Made by a program: the position numbers and the translations under genes. Below the pieces are notes generated by a model. That model made no database searches and was not told where the DNA came from. It worked only from the letters and a program-made list of their open reading frames with translations. Shown in pieces: positions 45,364 through 53,833 of a stretch of 64,000 nt of DNA. How positions within the stretch are numbered: position 1 is the stretch's first letter; each line of letters opens with the position of its first letter. The stretch is from NCBI RefSeq assembly GCF_900110115.1, contig NZ_FOCM01000001.1, forward strand, positions 310,001 through 374,000. The letters are read 5' to 3'. The DNA is from Palleronia pelagia. GTDB lineage: Bacteria; Pseudomonadota; Alphaproteobacteria; Rhodobacterales; Rhodobacteraceae.

Positions 45364-45732
45364 TCAGACCCGCGCCACGCGACGGATCGCCGAGATCAGC
45401 CGCTGGTCATCAAAGGGCTTCACGATCCAGCCGGTTGCGCCGAGCACACGCGCTCGGTCCTTCAGGTCCTCGCCCGACTCGGTGCTCAGGACCAGGATGG
45501 GAATGGACCCTGCACCGTTTGACCTGCGCACGGCCTCGATGACCCCGAAGCCGTCCATCACCGGCATGTTGATGTCGGTGATGATCACGTCCGGTGCGGC
45601 GCTGTCGAGCTTGCCGACACCATCGGCTCCATTTTCCGCGGTGGTGACGCTGAAGCCGACCTCTTCCAGGGCGCTGCGCAGCAGATCGCGCATGGTGCGA
45701 GAATCGTCGATTGCGAGGATGCTCAAGCTCAT
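45364..45732 (-). CDS. cheY: Chemotaxis response regulator CheY (first copy)
   Basis: 122-residue single receiver: DD at 9-10, phospho-acceptor Asp53 in IITDINMPVMDGF, STES switch region and lysine in WIVKPF. It lies between the STAS-protein gene and cheA, as cheY1 does in R. sphaeroides cheOp1. The ATG at 45732 begins the conserved fold; the frame extends upstream without homology. It overlaps nothing but abuts the STAS gene within two bases. Confidence 0.92.
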   Translation of the reverse strand: MSLSILAIDDSRTMRDLLRSALEEVGFSVTTAENGADGVGKLDSAAPDVIITDINMPVMDGFGVIEAVRRSNGAGSIPILVLSTESGEDLKDRARVLGATGWIVKPFDDQRLISAIRRVARV

Positions 45733-45733
45733 G

Positions 45734-46018
45734 TCAAAGATCCTTTCCAAGCAGCTGGAGATCGAGTCCAAGAATTCGGAGGTCGTCGCACAGATCGGCT
45801 GATGCGGCACAGGTGACCGTGCCCCCCTGTGCCTCGTGACTGAGCTTGAAGCGGCAAAGAAACTCGGCGGCCCGGGCGCCCATGGTTCTGACCTGCAGCC
45901 CGTCGATGTGCACGGTGCCGGGTTTGGTCTGCTTAAGCCGGTCGAGCAGCTGATCGACGGAATGCGACGCCATCCGGGCGTCCAGGGTCACGGTATCTGT
46001 ATTTGTCTCGACGTCCAT
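45734..46018 (-). CDS. STAS-domain protein of the chemotaxis operon
   Basis: 94 residues matching the STAS (anti-sigma-antagonist-like) fold: VTLDARMASHSVDQLLDRLKQ, then HIDGLQVRTMGARAAEFLCRF, the region that holds the phosphorylatable Ser/Thr in SpoIIAA (here Thr), and a final helix. In chemotaxis operons of this type the STAS protein has no proven role; it may tune receptor or CheD function. ATG at 46018 has AGGA upstream; a TTG six codons upstream is possible. Confidence 0.82.
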   Translation of the reverse strand: MDVETNTDTVTLDARMASHSVDQLLDRLKQTKPGTVHIDGLQVRTMGARAAEFLCRFKLSHEAQGGTVTCAASADLCDDLRILGLDLQLLGKDL

Positions 46019-46025
46019 GTGGCGC

Positions 46026-46580
46026 TCAATCCTCAAAAAACTGAATGTCGCTGGCTTTGGGTCGGGGGGCTGGCGTTCCGATCAGGGCTTCGGCGTCTTC
46101 AACCAGTTTCTGGCTCGCGCGACCCGTGGTCGGCAGGAAGCGTAATCGGCGCGCCTGCTGACCGCCCAGGCTGGTGGCCCGAATCGGGATTCCCTCTCGG
46201 GTCAGGAAATCGATGGCGAAGCGGCCGTTTTCCGCGCCGATATGTCCCATGACGCCCGACATCGTGGCACCGCCGAAAAGCTTCGCCTCGAGCCGTGACT
46301 TGCTGGCCCCGAGCTTCAGCAAACCGTTGATCAGGACCTCCATGGCATAGAGGCCATAGCGCTCTGACGCGTCTGGTCGGCCGGGGCGGCTTGCCAACAG
46401 GAAGTGGTTCATCCCACCCACCTGCGCGACAGGGTCGAAGAGACAGGTCGCGACACAGGATCCCAACAGCGTGGACAGAACCGCGGCTGGATCATTGCTG
46501 ACTCGATATTCTCCCTGGACCACCACCTGTTCGGGCGGCGCTGTCTCGAGCCCGTTGGGCTGTATCCGTGAGTCTCTCAT
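46026..46580 (-). CDS. cheD: Chemoreceptor glutamine deamidase CheD
   Basis: 184 residues. Catalytic Cys42 in LLGSCVATCLFDP and His59 in GGMNHFLL keep the 17-residue spacing of Cys27/His44 in Thermotoga CheD; a Thr in ATMSG completes the triad region, and KLFGGA follows. It deamidates receptor glutamines and may bind CheC-type phosphatases. With CheR present and CheB absent, CheD is the only other receptor-modifying enzyme in the operon. ATG at 46580 chosen with GGATCC upstream. Confidence 0.92.
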   Translation of the reverse strand: MRDSRIQPNGLETAPPEQVVVQGEYRVSNDPAAVLSTLLGSCVATCLFDPVAQVGGMNHFLLASRPGRPDASERYGLYAMEVLINGLLKLGASKSRLEAKLFGGATMSGVMGHIGAENGRFAIDFLTREGIPIRATSLGGQQARRLRFLPTTGRASQKLVEDAEALIGTPAPRPKASDIQFFED

Positions 46581-46626
46581 TGGGGATCCCCCGGTTTCGC
46601 TTCGGGCATCACGCGTTGCAACTGGA

Positions 46627-49143
46627 TCAGAAATCCGTCCAAGCGCCATTCGCGGCCTTGGCGGGGGCCTCCGGGTCGACAGGTCGATCAATTTCTCGCT
46701 GCGGGGATTGTGCAGGATCGGAAGGCCCGGTGCCCTTGGTGCGCGAGGTCAGGGGAATGACCCGGTTGGACAACTGGAAATGACCGATCGTGTCCACCAG
46801 TGCGATGGCCTCGCTTTTCAGGGCGTCGGAAGCGGCGGTCGTTTCTTCCAGCCGGGCGGCGTTCTGCTGCGTCGACTGGTCAAGCTGGGTCACGGAAACG
46901 TTGATCTCTTCGAGGGTCGAGGATTGGCTCTGCGCCGAGCCAGCAATTTCCGAGACCTGCCCAGAGATATCGTTGACCGAGCTGGCGATGCGGCGCAGCG
47001 ACTCGCCGGTTTCGCCCACAAGGTCCACGCCCAGCTTCACCTGATTGACCGATTGCGCGATCAGGTCGTTGATCTCGCGCGCTGCGTCCGAGGATCGCTG
47101 GGCCAGCGCGCGCACTTCCGAGGCAACGACGGCGAACCCCCTGCCGGCCTCGCCTGCGCGGGCGGCCTCGACCCCGGCGTTCAGCGCCAGGAGGTTGGTC
47201 TGGAAGGCGATATCGTCGATGACCTTGATGATGGACGCGACTTTTTCCGACGAGGCCGAAATCTCGTCCATGGCGGTTACGGTCCGCAGCACCACCTGGC
47301 CGCTATCCTCGGCGTTCGACTTGGCGACACGCACGATGTCGTTGGCGTCCTTGGCCCGTTCGGCGGTCAGCCGTACGCCTCCGGTCAGATCGTCCAGCGC
47401 CGCGGCCGCCTGTTCCAGCGTGGCAGCGGTGGATTCCGTCCGACGCGACAGAACCTCGGCGGTGCCGCTGATGTCCTGGCTTTCGTTGCGAATGGTCTCG
47501 GCCCGCTCGGAGATGGCGGCCATGGCCTCGCACAGCTGTGCGACCGTGGCGTTGAAATCCTTGCGCAGTTCCTCGTAGCGGCTGGCGAAGGGCTCGGACA
47601 GCGTGGCGCGGAGGTCGCCGGCGCTGAGCCGTTTCAGCCCGACGCGGAGCGCCTCGACCACGGCCGCCTGCTCGGCCTCGATCTCGCGCCGCTCGGCGCG
47701 CTGGGTTTCGCTGGTGCGCTCATGCTCGGTGATGTCGCGACCCAGCAGGAACACGCGATACGGCTTACCGTCGCTGTCACTGACGGGGATCAGGCTGCCA
47801 TCGAGCATGACGGCGCCATCGTTGAGGCCGCGCAGGGCGATCTTCCCGGCGAAGCCGTCACCCGTCGCGATGCCTTCCATCACCGTCTCCTGGCCGGCAG
47901 CCAGGATCTTGTTCAGGGACGGCTGGGCGCGATCCTTGTTGGACAAGCCCACGATGCTGCGGAACAGGTCGTTTTCGGCCACCAGTCGACCGTCGGGTGC
48001 AAACTCGGCCCGGAGCTGGCTGGTGTTGATTTCCGACAGAAGGGCCTTGTTCTTGCGGGTCTCCGTCACATCGGCCCAATTCAGGACGTATCCCGTCAGG
48101 ACGCCGTCGCCGTTGCGGATCGCGACGATGTCGACAGCGATGCGCAGGTCGTCGAGCGCGAGTGTCAGGGACTGCCTCTCGCGATCATCGGTGAGCGAGG
48201 CCCCGGGCAGATACTTCGTGAAATTCTGCCCTTCCAGGGCGGCCGGATCGAAACCGGGATAGGCCGTCCGGAACTGATCGAGCCGATCCGCGCACAGATC
48301 GCGGAATGCCGCGTTCACCGCGAAGACGTCGCCTCCCGCATCGGCGAGCATCATGGAGGACGACGAGGTGTTGAATGCCGCGCTCTTGAAGAAGGCGTCC
48401 TTCGAGGCCTGGAACCCCTTCGAGAGATGGCCGCGCAAGTCATCGACGGCGCGGGCGAGCAAGCCGAATTCGTCCTGGCGGTTGGTGATCTCCAGTTCAG
48501 CGTCGAACTTGCCAGTGCGCAAATCCTCGACCACGGTGGTCAGGCGACGCAGGGGCTTCAGGACAAGCCAACGGAAGGTCATGTAGGACAGGGCTACCGC
48601 CACGATGCCGGCAAGGGATGCGACCAGTAATTCACGCAGGGCCATCTCCGACATCGCGGCATCCATGGCGTGGGTCGACCAGCGCGTGGCCATTGCACCG
48701 ACCATGCGGTCGGTGCCGTGGTACAGGGGAAAGGCCACCAGCTCTGCGTCGGCAACATGCGCATCGGCTGGTTGATCAAGGGACGCGCGTGCAAATTCAA
48801 GCAGCCGTTCATCCACGTCGGCGCCTTCGCGCGCCACTTCGCTGCCATCCGCGTCGACGACCACCACCCCGGTGAACTTGCCCGCACCACCCTCGACGAA
48901 ATCGGCCAACAGCGCGGCCACCATGTCGGGTTTGCCGAAAGCCACGTGCGGCGGCAGGAGGTCGGAGAGCAGGCTGCCTTGTGCCGTCGTTTGGTCCGCC
49001 ACCGCGTTATCGGCGAAGCGATCCAGGCTGGCGTTTTGCAAGATGACGAGACAGGTCATCACCATGGTGATGGACAGGACCACGGCCAAGGCGAACTTGA
49101 CCGCGATCGAACGAAGCAGCGACGGGGCGGCAGGGGAGGTCAC
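46627..49143 (-). CDS. Methyl-accepting chemotaxis protein with PAS domains and C-terminal docking motif
   Basis: 838 residues. Membrane segments at about 13-36 and 172-195 flank a 135-residue periplasmic domain; then HAMP (195-245), two PAS-like domains (about 255-370 and 380-495), a second HAMP-like linker and the signalling domain (about 560-790) with the hairpin tip VIDDIAFQTNLLALNAGVEAARAGEAGRGFAVVASEVR present in full. The last five residues are AWTDF, matching the x-W-x-x-F pattern of the E. coli NWETF docking pentapeptide for CheR/CheB. Transmembrane receptor of this operon; ligand unknown. Confidence 0.94.
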   Translation of the reverse strand: MTSPAAPSLLRSIAVKFALAVVLSITMVMTCLVILQNASLDRFADNAVADQTTAQGSLLSDLLPPHVAFGKPDMVAALLADFVEGGAGKFTGVVVVDADGSEVAREGADVDERLLEFARASLDQPADAHVADAELVAFPLYHGTDRMVGAMATRWSTHAMDAAMSEMALRELLVASLAGIVAVALSYMTFRWLVLKPLRRLTTVVEDLRTGKFDAELEITNRQDEFGLLARAVDDLRGHLSKGFQASKDAFFKSAAFNTSSSSMMLADAGGDVFAVNAAFRDLCADRLDQFRTAYPGFDPAALEGQNFTKYLPGASLTDDRERQSLTLALDDLRIAVDIVAIRNGDGVLTGYVLNWADVTETRKNKALLSEINTSQLRAEFAPDGRLVAENDLFRSIVGLSNKDRAQPSLNKILAAGQETVMEGIATGDGFAGKIALRGLNDGAVMLDGSLIPVSDSDGKPYRVFLLGRDITEHERTSETQRAERREIEAEQAAVVEALRVGLKRLSAGDLRATLSEPFASRYEELRKDFNATVAQLCEAMAAISERAETIRNESQDISGTAEVLSRRTESTAATLEQAAAALDDLTGGVRLTAERAKDANDIVRVAKSNAEDSGQVVLRTVTAMDEISASSEKVASIIKVIDDIAFQTNLLALNAGVEAARAGEAGRGFAVVASEVRALAQRSSDAAREINDLIAQSVNQVKLGVDLVGETGESLRRIASSVNDISGQVSEIAGSAQSQSSTLEEINVSVTQLDQSTQQNAARLEETTAASDALKSEAIALVDTIGHFQLSNRVIPLTSRTKGTGPSDPAQSPQREIDRPVDPEAPAKAANGAWTDF

Positions 49144-49171
49144 TGGGCGGACTCCTTGGCTTGGACGAGGA

Positions 49172-49747
49172 TCAGTTGAAGGCGCTGGCGTCGAGGCCGA
49201 AGGTCACGGCGCCGATAGGCATGCCCGTCGAAGGGTCGGTCAGGGTGCCCGATACCTGCTGCAGGTAGAGATTCGACGATTCATCGAATTCGACCGTATC
49301 TACGAAGACGGCCCCGGCGCCCTTCGGGTAGGTTTCGAGGTATTTCGCCTCGTCGCCCTGCCAGTAGTCCGAGGTGATCGCGCTGATCGCGGCGTTCATG
49401 CCCATCTTGTCCATGACGATGATCTCGACGATCCGGCCGTTCGCCGCCTCGACGATTTTGCGCAGCACATCGCTGGCGTCCGATTCGAGAACCGGGGTGA
49501 TGACGGTGTCGGAAGTGCTGCCGATCTCGGCCCGCCAGGCAGCGTCGAGTTCGAGGATCTGCGCCTCGTCCAGGGCGCCGTGGCGCAGGTTGCCGGCCTT
49601 GACCACGGATGTGATGCCGGGTGTTTCGCCCAGCGTGGCCAGCTGCGCGCGGGCGTAGGCCAGCGCCTCGGCCTCGGCGGCGTGAAGCATGGGCGCCGTA
49701 AACCCGGCGCAGGCGATCGCGAGAACGGTTGGGATCAGGCGCGGCAT
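49172..49747 (-). CDS. Periplasmic Cache/PDC-like sensor protein
   Basis: 191 residues with a signal peptide (MLHA-AE near residue 23) and no membrane anchor. GRIVEIIVMDKMGMNAAISAITSDYWQGDEAKY (about 115-145) and FDESSNLYLQQVSGTLTDPSTGMPIGAVTFGLD are the hallmark of single Cache (PDC) ligand-binding domains normally fused to chemoreceptors or kinases. Here the sensor domain stands alone, 28 bases upstream of the MCP gene in the same operon, so it may bind a ligand and dock on the receptor's periplasmic domain. GGAAGGAA precedes the ATG at 49747. Confidence 0.82.
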   Translation of the reverse strand: MPRLIPTVLAIACAGFTAPMLHAAEAEALAYARAQLATLGETPGITSVVKAGNLRHGALDEAQILELDAAWRAEIGSTSDTVITPVLESDASDVLRKIVEAANGRIVEIIVMDKMGMNAAISAITSDYWQGDEAKYLETYPKGAGAVFVDTVEFDESSNLYLQQVSGTLTDPSTGMPIGAVTFGLDASAFN

Positions 49748-49947
49748 CGGTCGGTTCCTTCCGGAAAAATGGGTGCTGTGGGCCGCACCATCGGGCGCAA
49801 AGCTTGAAAAATGGTGAACCTGGGCGGCGCGATAGGAATTCGTTTGTCGCCCGGGCGGACCCATCCGGGGTCGACGTCCGTTAATATTCGTGTTTTCGAT
49901 TGTGTTGGATGGGGCGGTAGGGCCCCGACATGAAAAGGAGCCGAACC

Positions 49948-50847
49948 ATGAGCATTCTCTGGAAAGACAGCCCGTCGCGCGGGCCGGGCAGCCCGCGGGT
50001 GGTCGGCTTCTACGAGCCCGACACTGGGAGTTGCCAATACATCTGCATCGACCCCGCCACGCGGAAGGCGGCCTTGATCGACGTGGTTCTGAACTTCGAC
50101 CCCAAGGCTGCGCGCACGTCGACCACCCATGCGCAATGGGCGCTGGATTTCATCGCGCGCGAGGGTCTGGAGCTTGAATGGATCCTCGACACCCATCCCC
50201 ACGCGGACCACTTCATGGCCGGGGCCTGGCTGAAGTCGCAGACCGGCGTTCGGCAGGCCATCGGCGTGAAGGTCAAGGAGATCGCCGAGCTTTGGCGCGA
50301 CCTTTACAACATGCCGCAAGCGTTTGATCCTGATAACGATTTCGACCACCTGTTCGCCGATGGCGACAGCTTCACCATCGGAGGGATCGACGTCCGCGTG
50401 ATGCTGTCACCGGGTCACACGCTGGGCTCGATCACCTATGTGGCGGGCGACACGATCTTCGCCCATGACACCTTCATGCAGCCCGATGCCGGCACCTCGC
50501 GCTGCGATTTCCCGGGCGGCTCGGCGCGGGAGCTCTATGGCTCGATGCAGGCGATCCTCGATCATCCCGACGACTACCGCATCTTCATCGGCCACGATTA
50601 CGGCACCGACGATCGCGAAGAGCCCGCGTGGGAAAGCACGGTCGCGGAGCAGCGCGAGACCAACATTCACCTGGGCGGCGGCACGTCGCTGGACGCGTAC
50701 GTGGCGCTGCGCGAAGAGCGCGATGCCACCCTGAGCCTGCCCACCCAGATGCTGCACGCGTTGCAGGTGAACCTGCGGGGCGGACGCCTGCCGCCGGCCG
50801 AGGATGACGGGCACAGCTACTTCAAGATTCCGGCCAACCGGTTCTGA
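49948..50847 (+). CDS. Metallo-beta-lactamase-fold hydrolase, persulfide dioxygenase-like (Blh/ETHE1)
   Basis: 299 residues. Metal-binding motifs THPHADH (about 90), GHT, Asp in FAHDTFMQPDAGTSRCDFPGG and the late His in IGHDYG. The wording SRCDFPGGSA and the absence of a second zinc site fit the ETHE1/Blh group, which oxidises glutathione persulfide to sulfite. The ATG at 49948 has AAGGAG eight bases upstream; an ATG six codons earlier lacks one. A TauE-type exporter follows after 116 bases and could expel the sulfite formed. No rhodanese domain is fused. Confidence 0.88.
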   Translation: MSILWKDSPSRGPGSPRVVGFYEPDTGSCQYICIDPATRKAALIDVVLNFDPKAARTSTTHAQWALDFIAREGLELEWILDTHPHADHFMAGAWLKSQTGVRQAIGVKVKEIAELWRDLYNMPQAFDPDNDFDHLFADGDSFTIGGIDVRVMLSPGHTLGSITYVAGDTIFAHDTFMQPDAGTSRCDFPGGSARELYGSMQAILDHPDDYRIFIGHDYGTDDREEPAWESTVAEQRETNIHLGGGTSLDAYVALREERDATLSLPTQMLHALQVNLRGGRLPPAEDDGHSYFKIPANRF

Positions 50848-50963
50848 CCTGCGGCCCCGGGCGGCCCGGGCGCCATTGACCGGACGGCACCGGGCGGTAT
50901 GTCACGGTGCCGGGGCAGGCGGGTCACGTCGCCCCGGCACGGGGACAGTGGAAAGGGTGCAGC

Positions 50964-51800
50964 ATGGACGGTGCGGTGGCGGAACTCCTGTGGTCGGTCG
51001 CGGGGCCGGCCGTGGCGGCGGGGATCTTCGGCGGGATCCTCGCGGGGCTTCTGGGCGTGGGCGGTGGCATCGTGATCGTGCCCGCGCTGTATTTCGCGCT
51101 CTCCTTGACGCCGATGGACCCCGGCCAGGTGATGCAGCTGTCGGTGGGCACGTCGCTGGCCACCATCGTGTTCACCTCGGTCAGTTCAAGCTGGGGCCAC
51201 TACAAGAAGGGCGCCATCGATTTCGACCTGCTGAAGCTCTGGGGGCCGTCGATCCTGGTCGGCGTGGTGCTGGGCGGAATTCTCGGAGGCGTCGTTTCGG
51301 GCCTGGCGCTGATCGCGGTTTTCGCCACGGTGGCGGCGCTGGTCGCGGCCGACATGGTGCTGCGCAAGGGCCAGGACAGTGACAATCCGCGCAGCTTTCC
51401 CAAGACCGTCTGGGCCGCGCTGGGCGTGGTCGCGGGGGCGATCTCGGCCATGATGGGCATCGGTGGCGGAACCGTCTGCGTGCCGCTGCTGAACTTCCTA
51501 GGCTACGACATCCGCCGGGCGGTAGGCACCTCGGCGGCGATCGGGTTCATCATCGGGGTGCCGGGCGCGATCACCTACGTGCTGACCGGGCTTGGGACGC
51601 CGGATCTGCCGCCCCTGTCGCTGGGTTACGTGAACCTGGTCGCGGCGGCCATCATCATTCCGCTGACCATGACCTTCGCGCGGGTGGGCGTGGCGCTTGC
51701 ACACCGGATCCCGCGCCGGGCGCTGCGGCTGGCCTTCGGCCTGTTCCTGGCAGTGACCTCGGCCCGGATGTTCTGGGACCTGTTCCAGGCGCTGGGCTGA
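50964..51800 (+). CDS. TauE/SafE family anion exporter (second copy)
   Basis: 278 residues, two repeated TauE motifs: GGILAGLLGVGGGIVIVP (about 20) and GAISAMMGIGGGTVCVP (about 157). About eight membrane segments. GAAAGGG lies upstream of the ATG at 50964. Following a persulfide-dioxygenase-like gene, sulfite export is the likely job, in the manner of the bigR operons. It ends before a strong bidirectional terminator. Confidence 0.9.
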   Translation: MDGAVAELLWSVAGPAVAAGIFGGILAGLLGVGGGIVIVPALYFALSLTPMDPGQVMQLSVGTSLATIVFTSVSSSWGHYKKGAIDFDLLKLWGPSILVGVVLGGILGGVVSGLALIAVFATVAALVAADMVLRKGQDSDNPRSFPKTVWAALGVVAGAISAMMGIGGGTVCVPLLNFLGYDIRRAVGTSAAIGFIIGVPGAITYVLTGLGTPDLPPLSLGYVNLVAAAIIIPLTMTFARVGVALAHRIPRRALRLAFGLFLAVTSARMFWDLFQALG

Positions 51801-51816
51801 GGCTGGCGCCAAACGT

Positions 51817-51845
51817 GAAAGAGCCCCCGAAGCGGGGGCCCTTTC
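51817..51845. terminator. Bidirectional intrinsic terminator
   Basis: Core stem GCCCCCG (51823-51829) / CGGGGGC (51833-51839) with a three-base loop, extended by GAAAGA and CCTTTC, and flanked by AAACG and CGTTTG. It lies between the convergent TauE-type and iron-binding-protein genes and works on both strands. Confidence 0.88.
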
Positions 51846-51869
51846 GTTTGCTTCTGGCCGTCCCGGCGA

Positions 51870-52871
51870 TCAGCCGTCGAAATCCACCCGCTCGACCATT
51901 TGCAGGGCCTGGGTGCGGTTTTCGGCGATGGCGTCCAGCGCGGTCAGGTCGGGGTTCAGGTCGCCCCATTCCTGCACCTGCTCGGTGGCCGGGGTGTCGG
52001 GATCGACCGGGTACTCGTAGTTGTCGCGGGCGTAGACCGCCTGCGCCTCGGGCGAGGACAGGAACTCGATGAAGGCGCGCGCATCCTCGGGGTTGGGCGC
52101 GGATTTCGCCATGGCGACGCCCGAGATGTTCACGTGGGTGCCCGAGCCGTCCTCGAATTCAGGCATCTCGATCCGGACCGCGTTGGCCCATTCCTGCTGC
52201 TCTTCGTCCTCGAGCATCTTGCCCATGTAGTAGGTATTGCCCAGCGAGATGTCGCATTCGCCGGCCCAGATCGCGCGGACCTGCGCACGGTCGTTGCCCT
52301 GCGGCGCGCGCGCCAGGTTAGACTTCACGCCTTCCAGCCATTCCTCGGTCGCCTCGGCGCCGTTATGCTCGATCAGGGCCGAGATCAGGCCCAACGTGTA
52401 GACATGCGTGCCCGAGCGGGTGCAGATGCGACCTTCCCATTTCGGGTCGGCCAGGTCCTCGTAAGTGGTGACCTCGTCCTCGCCCACGCGCTCCTTGCTG
52501 GCATAGACGATGCGCGCGCGGGTGGTCAGGCCGAACCAGTGGCCTTCGGAATCGCGCAGGCTTTCGGGAATGTTCTCGTTCAGCACCTCCGACTCGACCG
52601 GCTGGGTCACGCCGGCGTCCTTTGCGTCGGCCAGGCGGCTGATGTCCACGGTCATGATCACGTCGGCGGGCGAGCGGTCGCCCTCGGCCTGCAGACGCTC
52701 GGTCAGGCCCTTGTCGATGAACGCGACGTTCGTTTCGATGCCGGTTTCCTCGGTGAAGGCGTCCAGCAGCGGCTGGATCAGCTCGGGCTGGCGGTAGGAA
52801 TAGATGTTCACCTCGGCCATGGCGGGCAGGGCGGTCGCGGTCATGAGCGCGGCGAGGGTCAGGGAACGCAT
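51870..52871 (-). CDS. Periplasmic Fe(III)-binding protein (FbpA/FutA family)
   Basis: 333 residues with a signal peptide (AMA-EV near residue 19). VNIYSYRQPELIQPLLDAFTEETG at the mature start, SPADVIMTVDISRL, GHWFGLTTRARIVYAS, and NTYYMGKML carry the tyrosines (Y in SYR and the YY pair) that bind ferric ion in FutA/FbpA proteins. The permease and ATPase genes are not adjacent on either side, so the binding protein is separated from its transporter or the transporter is elsewhere. Upstream lies an inverted repeat that may be regulatory. Confidence 0.9.
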   Translation of the reverse strand: MRSLTLAALMTATALPAMAEVNIYSYRQPELIQPLLDAFTEETGIETNVAFIDKGLTERLQAEGDRSPADVIMTVDISRLADAKDAGVTQPVESEVLNENIPESLRDSEGHWFGLTTRARIVYASKERVGEDEVTTYEDLADPKWEGRICTRSGTHVYTLGLISALIEHNGAEATEEWLEGVKSNLARAPQGNDRAQVRAIWAGECDISLGNTYYMGKMLEDEEQQEWANAVRIEMPEFEDGSGTHVNISGVAMAKSAPNPEDARAFIEFLSSPEAQAVYARDNYEYPVDPDTPATEQVQEWGDLNPDLTALDAIAENRTQALQMVERVDFDG

Positions 52872-52904
52872 GGAGTCCTCCGGGTTTGCGTTGGTCTCGA
52901 TACG

Positions 52905-52932
52905 CCCGATAAATCCGACCTTTTCTATCGGG
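52905..52932. promoter_or_regulatory. Inverted repeat upstream of the iron-binding protein gene
   Basis: CCCGATA (52905-52911) and TATCGGG (52926-52932), perfect arms with a 14-base spacer, 34 bases from the start codon. On the minus strand TTGACC overlaps the distal arm and could be a -35. Could be an operator for an iron regulator or a leader hairpin. Confidence 0.4.
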
Positions 52933-52963
52933 TCAATAGCCGATCAAACTTGTCAGAATATTT

Positions 52964-53767
52964 TCATCCCCGCGACTCGGCCCGCTTGGCCGCGACCCAG
53001 AGCGTTTCCATCTCGTCCAGGTCGGCGGCGGCGGGGCTGCTGCCGCGCGCGGCCAGCTCGGATTCGATATGGGCGAAGCGGCGGGTGAACTTGTCGTTGG
53101 TGCCGCGCAAGGCGGACTCGGGGTCGACGCCCAGGTGACGGGCCAGGTTGGCCAGCGCGAACAGCAGGTCGCCCATCTCGTCCGCGATCTTGTCGGGCGA
53201 CAGCGTATCGCGCGCCTCGGCCAACTCGGCGGCCTCCTCGGCGATCTTGGCGGCGACCTGGTCCGTCTCGGGCCAGTCGAACCCCACGCGGGCGGCGCGC
53301 TTCTGCAACTTCTCGGCGCGGGTCAGCGCGGGCAGGCCCAGCGCCACGCCCTCCAGCACGCCGGCGGACCCGCGCTCGCGCGCCTTGGCGGCTTCCCAGT
53401 CGGCGGTCTGCTGGGTCGCGGACTTGTCGCGGCTCTCGTCCCCGAAGACATGGGGATGGCGGTCGATCATCTTGGCGGTGATGCCCGCGATCACGTCGTC
53501 CAGGTCGAAATGCCCGGCCTCCTCGGCCATCTGCGCGTGGTAGACCGACTGGAACAGCAGATCGCCCAGTTCACCCCTGAGGTCGTCCATGGCACCGCGC
53601 TGGATGGCGTCCGCCACCTCGTAGGCTTCCTCGATCGTGTATGGCGCGATGGAGGCGAAATCCTGCTCGAGATCCCAGGGGCATCCACGCTCGGGATCGC
53701 GCAGCCGTGCCATCACCGCGCGCAGGCGGGGCAGGCCGTCGGGCATGTCGTGGATCGGATCGGCCAT
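52964..53767 (-). CDS. mazG: Nucleoside triphosphate pyrophosphohydrolase MazG
   Basis: 267 residues, tandem MazG domains. Domain 1: CPWDLEQDFASIAPYTIEEAYEVADAI and RGELGDLLFQSVYHAQMA with the E-x-x-E and E-x-x-D metal sites; domain 2: AAKIAEEAAELAEA and IADEMGDLLFALANLARHLG. It hydrolyses non-canonical or excess NTPs to NMP plus pyrophosphate. ATG at 53767. It is divergent from the amidohydrolase gene with only 66 bases between. Confidence 0.94.
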   Translation of the reverse strand: MADPIHDMPDGLPRLRAVMARLRDPERGCPWDLEQDFASIAPYTIEEAYEVADAIQRGAMDDLRGELGDLLFQSVYHAQMAEEAGHFDLDDVIAGITAKMIDRHPHVFGDESRDKSATQQTADWEAAKARERGSAGVLEGVALGLPALTRAEKLQKRAARVGFDWPETDQVAAKIAEEAAELAEARDTLSPDKIADEMGDLLFALANLARHLGVDPESALRGTNDKFTRRFAHIESELAARGSSPAAADLDEMETLWVAAKRAESRG

Positions 53768-53833
53768 TGCGAAGCGCCTTCCTTTGGGGGCATTACGGGC
53801 CCGACCGAACCCCATACCCGAAGAAGTGTCCAG

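Noticed and set aside
52933-52963. RirA/Irr-type iron box (TGA-N9-TCA) upstream of the iron-binding protein
   Set aside because: TGA and TCA triplets near there do not have the nine-base spacing.
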